In this document: piece by piece, positions 1 through 10,200 of the stretch
Layout: every line of letters starts with the position of its first letter
How positions within the stretch are numbered: position 1 is the first letter of the stretch
From: Schistosoma mansoni
Lineage: Eukaryota > Platyhelminthes > Trematoda > Strigeidida > Schistosomatidae
DNA length: 64,000 nucleotides
NCBI RefSeq assembly: GCF_000237925.1
Contig: NC_031497.1
Coordinates: forward strand, 18,157,705 to 18,221,704
Direction of reading: 5' to 3'
Position numbers and translations under genes: made by a program
The notes under the pieces: model-generated
What the model was told of the DNA's origin: nothing
Database searches by the model: none
What the model saw: only the letters and a program-made list of their open reading frames with translations

Positions 1-942
1 GGAAGTCAGACATTCAAATACAACGGCTAAAGATAAAACCTTTAAATAGATCTAAAACTTGATAATAAGGTCGAACTAGTGCTCTGTAATATAGTCCAAC
101 ACAGGTTTCCTGACTAGGTTAGTTCTCCGAACTTTTTAACCAGACACTAAACAGTCGTCTACATCCTAACAATTTCACAGCGCCTCAAAAAAGCAGGACA
201 TGCGAAGTGGTATATCTGTATACATGGTAGGTAAGGAACAGGCTAGAAAACCTCAGTACAAACAACTAGGGTTTACCACGTCCAAAATAAGTCCAGGTGA
301 TTCTATTGCAGGAAACTAGTATTTTAAATTTATTTATTTATTTAAACACAAATATTGGTATAAGAGGGCACCAAGTAGATATGCGCCATATAAATCACGT
401 GACTTGTGAGAGGGCTGGGGTACTGCCTGGTCGCCCAATCCGAAGCAGGTGGTTTTCTTGGGGAAATGCCACGCACAAAACTGTCGACTATTTAACAGTC
501 CTTTTTAAAGACTATTTAACACTAGCATTCATAATGCAATTTTGTTGGTTGACAGTGAAAAGCAACCAACTCGGTGTCTGATATCGACCAGAATATTTAA
601 CCTTGAAGTGATAATTAAGATAAATATTCATGGTTAATAAACATAAATCTAATTGTGGATGCTAGGACATTGAGTGGAGACGAACTCATTAACTGGCATC
701 GACAACGCGCAACGTAGAAATATTTTTAGAGGGATTTCTTCAGGTGAACATTGTGAATCAAAACAAAACAGCAGACTTACTACGATTAAAAGTATCAAGT
801 CCCGTCACCCATTATATACCAAATGTGATTGAACTTAAGATTATTAACCGTTTCCGCCAGAGTCAAAAGATAAATGTTCAACAAGCAATTCGATTAGCAA
901 AAACATGATCATAACCAAGGAAAAATATAAGCAAACCTCACA
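1..942 (-). other. Intron 3 of the PRC1-like gene, running off the window
   Basis: Exon 3 of the minus-strand PRC1-like gene ends at a GTGAGG donor (937-942), so everything to the left reads as intron until a later exon is found. I found no further exon in it. Its only recognisable content is the 3' tail of a dispersed 0.5-kb repeat at about 313-475. The open frame near 297-581 belongs to that repeat and to AT-rich flank, not to a gene. Confidence 0.6.
313..475 (-). repeat. 3'-end fragment of the 0.5-kb SINE-like repeat
   Basis: On the minus strand this reads as the terminal ~150 bp of the family also seen at 9071-9570, 13562-14076, 41664-42185 and 61436-61885. The shared marks are a segment around ATATGCGCCATATAAATCA on the plus strand, the 'tggtgcc...accaatatt' tail, and a terminal AAATAAATAAAT run. 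The 5' two thirds are missing. Confidence 0.75.
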
Positions 943-1825
943 TGTTGTAAGAAGCGAGCAGATACTGGTTGTTGAATATTCACAGCATTATCAAGGTCAA
1001 TATTAAGACGACCTGCTATATGCATGATTTCTTTAATGAGTCTTTGACAATCATCATCCAACTTGACAAACTCCTGTGCCAAACTATTTCTTAATTTAGT
1101 GACATGGTCAAGAAAATCTTTTGATAGTGATAAAATCTCCATAGGATTAGGAGCAGTGATTAGGGCGATTATTTCCTCGTCATCAGCAGTCTCTTGTTGC
1201 AGGAGATCTCTTAAGTTTCTGATTTCCTGAATTAGTCTAGACAAACGAAGAGAACGAGAACGCTGATGGATTACATCACATAAACATAGGTTACTTTTTC
1301 TTGAGTCAGATGATTGATGTTTTCTTTTAAGATTCCAATTTGTTCAGGATTTGGGACGTGTATAAAGGTCTCAGGGACAGGAGGTTCATTAAGCCGCTCG
1401 CACAAATCCTTTTCCTCTGCTTTAAGCAAATTATATGTCTGAAGAATTGAGGAGGACTTTTCAGTGAGTGCTTTAAAATGATCATAAAACAGTTTTTCAG
1501 TCATTACAAGCGATGATGTTTCGGAAATATTGTTGGTCAACCCAAGCTCTGACTCGAGTTCTTTAATCTTTACCTATGCAATATTATGAGAGTTGATACA
1601 ACCAGAATGAACCTTTAGTTCTTTGATTGAGTCAATGATAGCCTGCTTCGCTAAAATTTCTTCACTATGCATTTCATCCAACATTAAGAACAAATGGGAT
1701 GATAAAGAATGAATTCTCGGCTGTAAATTTTCTCCTTCTAAACCCATGGCATTCCAAATGTCAGCTATCATGACCAATCTCTGTGATATTTGGCCCAAAA
1801 CATCAGCAACCCAAGGAGGCAACAT
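943..1825 (-). CDS. PRC1/Ase1/MAP65-family microtubule bundling protein, N-terminal exons (partial)
   Basis: Antiparallel microtubule crosslinker of the spindle midzone, needed for cytokinesis. Three coding exons: 1613-1825 (71 aa), 1295-1573 (93 aa) and 943-1262 (106 aa plus 2 nt). They are joined by two micro-introns, 1574-1612 (39 bp, GT..CATAG) and 1263-1294 (32 bp, GT..ATCAG). A third donor is at 942. The spliced product aligns with the PRC1 N-terminal dimerisation/rod region. IADIWNAMGLEGENLQ matches the human REIWELIGIPEDQRLQ block. A Glu/Lys/Leu-rich coiled coil follows, then DLCERLNEP, equivalent to human ELCEILCMP. I chose the ATG at 1825 because the alignment starts there. The in-frame ATG at 1876 would add a hydrophobic leader that does not suit a cytoskeletal protein. 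The microtubule-binding spectrin domain and C-terminus lie past the left edge. The family assignment is from remembered sequence and is fairly secure. Confidence 0.83.
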
Positions 1826-2379
1826 TAACAGCCCGCCAAAGCAAACAATAACAAGTCGTAGTATGAAAAAACGCATCCATCAAAATACAATGTACAAAAC
1901 ATAAAATGTTTCGAAATAAATTCATCGCCTTCGTTTTTTATATTGTATAAGGTAGAAAATTATTCATTCTCAATCAACCGCAACTCTTACTCGTGGTTCT
2001 GTTAGACGGAGACATGAAGTAATTCACTACGTTCGATTTCATAATTCACTGGGCAGAAATAACAAGTCCCCTTGAGGTCTGGGATAGTACAAGAATCATC
2101 CGGGGTAAAAACAAATATGGCTATTATTTCATATCTTGAAAGCCTAGATGAATAGGCACTACATAGGAGATAATAATAAGCGATAGGAAAAGGCAATTAA
2201 AAGTAATAATAATAAGTGGTGGTTTTCCGCTCGACAGTGTACGCCAATCACAAAACCGAGATTAAACTCTGAAACTCTATGCTGAAAGTTCTATACACCG
2301 TAAAAATATAATGCTCAGTAGACAACTTATAATAATCATAGAACTAATAACTGTAGATGATTATATGGGAACTAAGAAG
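1826..2379. other. 5' flank of the PRC1-like gene
   Basis: This AT-rich stretch lies upstream of the inferred start of the PRC1-like gene on the minus strand and should hold its promoter and 5' UTR. I see no TATA-like box or other element I can name. A 64-residue open frame at 2002-2196 (minus) has no recognisable motif and is not called. Confidence 0.4.
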
Positions 2380-2399
2380 ATCTACATTTAACACTAAAC

Positions 2400-2985
2400 A
2401 CTTTGGGAAGGTCAGAAATGGTGAACGTGGGAACACTTAAGGATACCACAAGTATTGTGGTTTGACAACACTCAACCAGCAACACCTATAATGGAATCGT
2501 GCCCGCCCAGTGAAATCAAAAGTCAGAAGCGAGGAGGTTGGAAGATATATTTGATAGATTATCAATATGTAGAGAAGTGACTGATCTAAATTGGTTAGTG
2601 ATCGCAAGAGAAGTTGAGCGCGGCGTTCCCGCTCGTGATCTAGTGTGGATGCACTACCGAGCGCCTTCACCTAGTTGAGCCCATTAAAACCAATGTGGTC
2701 AGCATCCAATGTCGAACACTTACAGAGCTATTGATTTTGTGGATTTTTTTACCTCTACACACTGAATCGGTGTGGTATGGCTTGGCCATGCTGGCGTGGT
2801 CAATACGTAACTTCCGCCTTCTAATATCAAATATGCTATTCTGTTCTTAGCCCAAATGTGTTTTCCAAAATTTCTAAACAGCATATTACTGCCTCCTACG
2901 GTAGCACGAGCCATAATATACAATTATGTGACTTTCATATAGACTAGGTAGTTAAATCGTAGCAAATCTGCAGCTTTATGATCAG
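2400..2985 (-). repeat. Dispersed repeat family D, longer copy
   Basis: Read on the minus strand from 2985 down, this copy carries a block (about 2760-2985) almost identical to 4838-5061 on the plus strand. It then has about 324 bp that the other copy lacks (2435-2758), and finally a shared 3' block (2401-2434). The middle part, with the motif around TGTCGAACACTTACAGA, recurs in weaker form at 5520-5760, 6640-6770 and 37080-37760. It has no conserved reading frame, no clear terminal inverted repeats and no target duplication that I can define. It is a non-autonomous element of unknown class. Confidence 0.6.
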
Positions 2986-4837
2986 GTCTATTATCTAGTA
3001 GCAAAGATAATTGCTCGTGATGCCGGCCTAGACAAAAATCCCATAAACATTTCCTCTCTACTTTCATGGTCGACCTCTTTATCTTCACCAGTTTACTCTT
3101 AATTTTCCTATTTTTATTTGCATTAGCATATGGTTAGATGGACTAAATGAAGTATATTTGTGCTGACTTTCACATGTTCGGGTTTTGACCCAAAATCTGC
3201 AAAGGTCTAGTAATTCATTACAATATATATATATTTGTCGGAGAATCAGTCCCAAATTTTTCACAAGATTTCCTGGGCGAAAGGGTCCTGACCAAACAAA
3301 AATGAAACTTGTAGTGACCTACTTTCATGACGAGAACCCGATTGGCATAATGCAAACAATTATTATTATGACCAGTTGTACCAGCGATTGTTTTACTATA
3401 CTTAATTGTTGCTTTCTTCCGTGGCCTGTGGCGTTGCACGAAATCGAGTACGCTTAGTAGTTCTGTTTGTAAACTTTGGCACGTCTCGGTATTCTTTTGA
3501 TACCACAAGATCGCCAACAAATATATGCTGTTGCAACCGTCAACAGCCTTCTGGTTTTTTGGTTTACGGAGGGATACAATTCGAAATCTGGCAAGTAATC
3601 TTCCTGTAGTGGTGATCATAGTCAATCGCAACTCGACGCCAACTACAGACTAGTGGCTAGTGACTGAGAATAAACAGATATTATACAGCTAAGTTTGTTG
3701 GTGTTCTGATTTTGTCCGATCTAAAGCGTCTATGTTGTCTTCACATTAACCACAAACAATCACAAATTTAATCTAAAGAATAAGTTACTCAATGTTATGC
3801 TATGATTTCTTCCTATAATAAAGAGGTCATGGAATGAAAGTGCTTAGGGAACATAATATGAATGTGTCAACCTCCCGTTTTTGGGATCCGAAAGACATTA
3901 AAATACTTCCTCTCCACTTAGGTTTGTCTTAGATATCATACTATCCTGTGACTATATTTACGATTGGTCGTTGCTTTAACAGACAAATTACACAGAAGCA
4001 ATTGTACCCCCTTAATGCTTGTTAAAGGACCACGACAGCTTATTCATAGCTTAGTTGGCTAGTTGTTTTTATCGATTGAGGTAATCGGTTAAGTTCGAAT
4101 GCTAACCAACATTGCAATAAGGCAATACATGTGAACATTGACCAACAGATAAATTGAATGATGGGTTTAAATAAGTAAAACTAGATCGATAAGGTTGAAG
4201 TAAATATGTTAATTAACAACAAGTTCCGTTTCTTCAACAAGTCTCACAAATGTAAGAATAGTTGTCTAGGACGGTATTAAGCATATTAATCTATGCTACT
4301 AGAACAATACGTAGTGGCTTGGCTTCGAAAAAAATCACTTTTACCTCACTTGTCAACCACACCAATATCCGTTATTGTATAGGTCCCAATGGTGTATACA
4401 TTTAGAAAGCGACATGAAGTTTTGACTACTGTTTATTACTGCATAATGTAGATAATAAAATTACAGGCCTACCAAGTGGACTCAAGCAGAAAACCTGATG
4501 CGTGAAAGAAGCAAGTACAGAGGCGGATTCACAGTCAAGTCGGATCGAAGCAAAGCAATTAATGAGATTCAATCATATATATATATATATGAGAAAGAGA
4601 ATGATTCATCGTGTGATATTCGAGCAACTAATATTTTAGCTAGAGAGAGACATGTGCACAGACTGTCACATGTGACCAGGCATACGCGTTTATACAGATA
4701 CCATAGTGATCATAATAAGACAAAGAAATGGACAAATTCTTACTGTTCTAATAGCATTGTTAAACAAGTTAATTAAAGAGCTTGAAAAAACTAACCGTAA
4801 GCAAACTTAATTGTAGGGAGGTGCGACAAGTATAATT
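2986..4837. other. Intergenic AT-rich region without a recognised gene
   Basis: Open frames up to 137 codons occur on both strands around 3185-3631, but they overlap one another, lack any motif I recognise, and do not join through plausible splice sites. A short TA run sits at 4575-4590. I see no RNA gene and no mobile-element hallmark. Confidence 0.4.
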
Positions 4838-5104
4838 GATCGCGAAACTGCAGATTTGCTACGATTTAACTACCTAGTCTATATGGAAGTCACATAATTG
4901 TATATTATGGCTCGTGCTACCGTAGGAGGCAGTAATATGCTGTTTAGAAATTTTGGAAAACACATTTGGGCTAAGAACAGAATAGCATATTTGATATTAG
5001 AAGGCGGAAGTTACGTATTGACCACGCCAGCATGGCCAAGCCATACCACACCGATTCAGTGTTCCCACGTTCACCACTTCTGACCTCCTCAAAGTGTTAA
5101 ATGT
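4838..5104 (+). repeat. Dispersed repeat family D, shorter copy (inverted relative to 2400-2985)
   Basis: About 220 bp are nearly identical to the reverse complement of 2760-2985. Both copies even encode the same 55-residue stretch beginning MYIMARATVGG. The copy then jumps directly at 5062 to the block equivalent to 2401-2434, so the ~324-bp centre of the longer copy is absent. The two copies face each other about 1.9 kb apart. Confidence 0.7.
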
Positions 5105-5519
5105 AGAAAGAATATCTCAGTTTTATACGTTGGGCTACATCGATTGTGATTTCTGAAAATAAATAACACTCAAGATGACATAATAACGGGTTTTGTTTGT
5201 CTTTGTTTTTCTGCAAGTATCTCAGTTGAGTTTGGCTACGTCCTATCTGAAAATTTGTGCAAGTACAGAATAATTTTAATTAGCTCACACATGAAACATG
5301 CGGAATAAACAAATGGCGAAGTGAAAATTTACATAAAGGCAAGAGAAGTCATCATGAATGGGAGAAAGTATGAGTATGGCAGGATATCTATGTATAAAAA
5401 ATAATTTTATACATGGATATAATAGGAAAAAAATGGGCTCACCACTAAAGATTCCAAGGGTATTCGGAGTTTGACAGTCTCTACACCTGACATCTTCATA
5501 ATCGAAGTATACCAACCTA

Positions 5520-5760
5520 ATCAGATCAGAAGTTAGAAATGAAGTAGTTCGAAGATATACTTGGAAAGTTATCGGTATGTCGAGAAGCGTTTAATCTAAG
5601 CTGACTAGCAGTTACAGTCAAAGCGTAGCACGACGTACCAACTGGTGATCTGGCACGTATGTGTGACCGAGCGCCTTCAGATAGGGTGTGTCCAGTAAAA
5701 CTGATGCGGTCGGCATCAATGTCGAAAACTTACAGAACTACTTATTTTGAGGTTTAATTT
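5520..5760 (+). repeat. Family D fragment
   Basis: Diverged copy of the central part of the repeat at 2435-2720, with the shared stretches TGACCGAGCGCCTTCAG and GTCGGCATCAATGTCGAAAA. A second short fragment with the same two blocks lies at 6655-6765. Both are noncoding relics. Confidence 0.55.
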
Positions 5761-5808
5761 ACCGCCTCTTAGGGGTGCTGAATACCCCAAGAAGTGGCCA
5801 GTCATAAG

Positions 5809-5986
5809 TTAAAACTCAGCATCTTTATCAATGGTTAACATTTCTGATAGCTTCCTATGTTCATCAGCATCTGGTTGTTTTTCCTTAACATACGAGGCCA
5901 TGTAGTACAATAAAGAAAGGAGAAAATTACAACGGAACATTCTATTCGCCGTACACTTCGTCGGTTTTTCATCTTTTCCAGACGTC
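5809..5986 (-). CDS. Candidate terminal exon of an unidentified gene
   Basis: A minus-strand open segment is preceded by a pyrimidine-rich stretch ending TTTATCAG (acceptor at 5987-5988) and ends in TAA at 5809-5811. It would encode about 58 residues: TSGKDEKPTKCTANRMFRC, a hydrophobic LLSLLYYMASYV stretch, then a charged tail ending DKDAEF. Its composition is more protein-like than that of the neighbouring frames. I do not recognise the family and no upstream exon joins it in a confirmed phase. It could be chance. Confidence 0.28.
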
Positions 5987-6248
5987 CTGATAAAGGGAAA
6001 TGAAAAATTAAAAGTTTGTGTCGAAATGCACTTGTATATATGTAAGGACACAATACGTGCGAAAAAAGACGAAACTGGTGTAAATGCTTATTGGCAACAT
6101 ACGATAACGTAAAGAATTCTCACATTCCACCTTTTCAGATTACTTAAGATGAAGATGTATACACATGTATGAGCAAATTAAAAAAAACGTCTTCTGACAA
6201 CAATACAAACAAACGGGTTAACGCAAAGTTTTGAGCAGTGTCCTGTGC

Positions 6249-6434
6249 TCAGTAGTCGTCTAAGTGTTCTGGAAACTTTACCCTTATTCCAGAGCGCGTT
6301 GTTTCGGATGGGTTGTCAGATACTACCAAAGTTTCTTCGTGATTGTTGATTATTGAGGAAGGCGTCGTAATTGTGAGGCTTGTGTCATTCAAGTGTACAG
6401 GCAACTTTAAGGCAGACGTCATCTTTAGTTCCAT
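6249..6434 (-). CDS. Candidate small coding exon or ORF with an RVKF motif
   Basis: An ATG-initiated frame of 61 residues on the minus strand, MELKMTSALKLPVHLND..., ends SGIRVKFPEHLDDY before a TGA. The R-V-K-F sequence fits the RVxF docking consensus for protein phosphatase 1, which is common by chance in short peptides. The local base composition is less AT-rich than the flanks. A GTAAAG donor inside it (after GIR) is possible, which would remove the motif. It could belong with 5809-5986. No homologue is recognised. Confidence 0.25.
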   Translation of the reverse strand: MELKMTSALKLPVHLNDTSLTITTPSSIINNHEETLVVSDNPSETTRSGIRVKFPEHLDDY

Positions 6435-7234
6435 TCTTGTCTACAATATAGAATTCGGGTCTGCGATGAATGACTTTGACGAGTTGTAGTGGTATTGGTT
6501 CTTAACCACATGATTCTCGATGCTGAACATAAACGAGTACATTTCTGAAGGAGAGCCCAGGGAGAAGTTAGGAGTTTTATTATCTGTGAACAGATTAAAT
6601 TCTGGACCTTCTATAGAGTGTTGAAATTACCACAGAGCATAATACATGGCCATATATGTGTGACCGAGCGCCTTCAGATAGGGTGTGTCCAGTAAAACTG
6701 ATGCGGTCGGCACCAATGTCGAAAACTTACAGAACTATTTACTTTGAGGATTGATTAACAGGTTCACACATGATAACTCACAACAGCCCGTAAGTGGAAT
6801 ATCCGGGATCCTGCCAAATATCATTTTTGTTGCATTCCAAAACGGAGAGTTTGCGAGGCCATTTCATATTACTTCACAAACCTAAAGCAAATCTGTTTAC
6901 AATGAATTGTAGACTTTCCTGTCGGATAACCAACGAATGGAACCCATAGCTCTGCATGTGAATAAAGCTCCATTCTTCAGCAAATTCAGAAAAATAGGGT
7001 CGACTGAGAGACTGTCACTATCAAGACTCACATAGCCCATCCAGCATTCTGTCCTTCTAAATCAAAACTGAAACTTTGACATTGTACTCCAGCCCGCCAT
7101 TTCGGAGTCCGGACAAAAGCTTCTGGAAGAAATCCACTTGGGCCGTATCAAGGTAAAATTATCTGCATGGTGTTATATATTCAAGTCAGAGAAGTCGTTA
7201 AGCAGATAAGATTTTTCGAGAAGTGGTTATCCAT

Positions 7235-10200
7235 ATGACTTCTAAGAGGCTACCCGCTGACACTTGCGATAGACCACTTTACAAAATAGTGGTTGTAGGT
7301 GATGGAGGTGTTGGAAAATCTGCACTAACAATCCAGGTAACAAACTCAGCTGTATATTACGCCGTTTAGTACTTCCAGAGAATGTTTCTTGAAGAACATG
7401 ACCCTACGATTGAGGACTCATACATCCAGAACGCTGAGATCGATAATGAGCTGTGTATGCTGTATGGTAAGTTCTTTGATTCTGTTACTTCTCGTGTGTA
7501 TGGCATGTCAAAAAGTTTACCTTCATCGGCCGCTGTTTTGGACAAAAACTTCGCAGATGGCCCTGTTTGAGACAATATCTGGATCAGAATCATTAGCTAC
7601 ACCACTTGTAATGAAATAGATATTACGTGCCTGTAAATTTACTGTGATACTGCATATTTATCGACGATTTTGTGCCATTCTATTTTGATACTCCACCAAG
7701 TATTATTTGCTACGTCTTCAATTTCTAGCAAAAGATTTGCAAATATCAGCCATACAATATCTCAATCTCCTTGTTTTGGGGAAAAACCTCAGTGTTATAG
7801 GATTCTGGGGGAATATTGGGAAAAATCCGAAATTTCCTCAAGCATTTGAGGATTTTCTTCAGACCTGAGGGAATTTCGCGGTTTTTGTGCTATTTCACCA
7901 AAGTTATCCATTGCGGCTTTCCCTAAATTTACCCAAAACGGGTATAATTCTACCCAAAATAGGGAGATTGGGATGTTAATTCGTGTGCATGTAGCATAAG
8001 AGAAATATTTTAGGCTAATATAATTTATGTTGAGGTTTTTAAGCCGGAAGTGTCTTTGTTTACCAAGTAGTTGGGTATGTGTGTGACCGGTTATCATGAC
8101 CATCAGTAAGTATTTATGATTAAATCGGTGCTACGATCTCAAAAAATTGGCTACTATATGCTTTGCGAATGTGACAGCAAGCCCATACTCCGCGTTGTTT
8201 GCTGACACTAGGGAATAAGTAACAAACGAGTGGTGGGTCTATGACAGCATCACTCTGGAAGATAACTGTATGGGTGATCCGTTACGACTTCGTGGCCGGG
8301 GTTCTAGTTTCCGTGGAGCTCAGTAACTTAAGGCCTTTTCAAAGGTTGATCAAACTGGAAGCCAGTGATGATTCAATTTTAGCTTTTAGTTAATCATAAA
8401 AGAAAGATAAACACCTTTAAATGTAGGCAGTTTCTCATGAATCAAATGGATTATCCTCTCCGCATGGAACATCACTTCTGTCTACTTGTCAGTTGAACTT
8501 TTGGCTTTCCTACTTGTCAATGTCGTATATTCTGTTATTTATTCGCTTAGTCCTCTGTTGTACCAAATTTGTTTATGGATAAAAATAAGCGAGAAACAAT
8601 AATGGGGAAGAAATTAATTATTAAAAGTAGGGATTTGTCAAAAAACTTAAATGTTGAACAACGCGTATTTAACAAGACTCATAGAACACAAAAGTGTTTT
8701 GTTCTCAGGTCAGATTGCTGAAGTAACATATGAAGCGCTTGTAGAGACCGTTAAACTGTTGTTCAGCGGCCCACTGTCCAGTAATGTAAATCGACACTGC
8801 ACTTTTTCAAGTTGATGCACCTGTAAATAAAAGTTAAGAAAACCAAAAGCTCTTGAGATTCCTAAGAATGACTAGAAAGTTTGTGCGTCGTCCTGTGACA
8901 TGTTTTGAAATCGGTCACAGTGACGAGATTTGTTTTCTTCTAAATCTTTCCCTACTCCTACGTTTCCCCATCACCTAATTCTCTCTATTTCCTGATTCCG
9001 AACCATTCACGTTTACTTCCTTACCTCAACAACCCCATTGTTGCTCTGACTCCTATTATTTCATGGTCTCAAAATGCCCTGATACGGCCGAGAGTGAGGA
9101 GATTCCGCTCTTCCTTTCGAAATGCTCTCACATGACCACGCGTATATAGCCTCTGCTAGGGAAGTCCTACTCACTGCCTTCTATTGGCGGGGGTATTGTT
9201 CACGAAATTGAGAGGACGAAAAGCGAATGTCCGGCGCTTTAACCGTGTTGGTGAACACGGAGGGTCCACATAGGGGAGTTGGAAAACCCTGATTTCAAAC
9301 CAGTGGTGAACATGGGCTCCAGTATCCTGAAGGAACAAATGATTTATGAACCAATCGTTGGTCACCGGCTACCATGGGACTGCATCTCCTTACGATGCTC
9401 CACCTTTAGGTCAAAGGCTCCGGGTGTGTCCCCCTAAGAAAACCACCTGCTTCAGTTTGGGCATCTGGGCAGTATCACAGCCCTCACACAAATCAAACGA
9501 GATTTGTGTTGCGCATATGTATCTGGTGCCCTTTTGTACCAATATTTACGTGTTTAAATAAATAAATAACTTCATCTCTGATTTAGCTTGGCAACCAGTA
9601 AATACATATTTGTATCAGGTTGTGCGTCGTTTATGACTGATTAACTAAGGATGATGATCCGAAATCAAGTTGTAATTTATGAGTCTGTCATCATAAATAA
9701 CCAGGATTTTATAACCGATTCCCAAACTTCTATTCAACTACACCATATAAATGCTACTAGAGGCGACACCTTTTGTATGACTCAAAAATAAATCTCAATC
9801 TAAAATTTTTTCATCAAGTCAAAATATATAACACGTCCTATTAAGTGAAGATCTTGAAGAAAATACACCTACTATTCTGAAAACTGATTTTGATGCCTAA
9901 AGGTTTGTAATATGACTCACTCTAACCCGAGACCTCCCCCAAAACATTCGAATAAGAAACTAGGGTAGTAAAAGGGGGCAATTGAGCTGAATGACCTATT
10001 TATATAGTAATAATAATCTTGCCAGAGGTTTCATCAGTTTTAGTTGGTTGGTGTCTTGCAAAGGGCTTTCCCCAATACAAAATTTTCATTATCCACCTAA
10101 TGTAGGTGTGATGTTGGTCTGTCTACTAACGTCCACGTATGTTACGCTTATATTCACTATTCTTCAGAACTGAAGCATAACACCTGAGAGTATAAGAAAA

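Noticed and set aside
3185-3631. Overlapping frames of 90-137 codons on both strands
   Set aside because: Mutually antisense and motif-free; neither extends through plausible splice sites.
4898-5083. Open frame MYIMARATVGG... duplicated at 2720-2923 as a possible small gene
   Set aside because: The identical frame in two copies reflects the near-identity of the DNA repeat. The C-termini differ at the repeat break, and weaker copies do not keep the frame.
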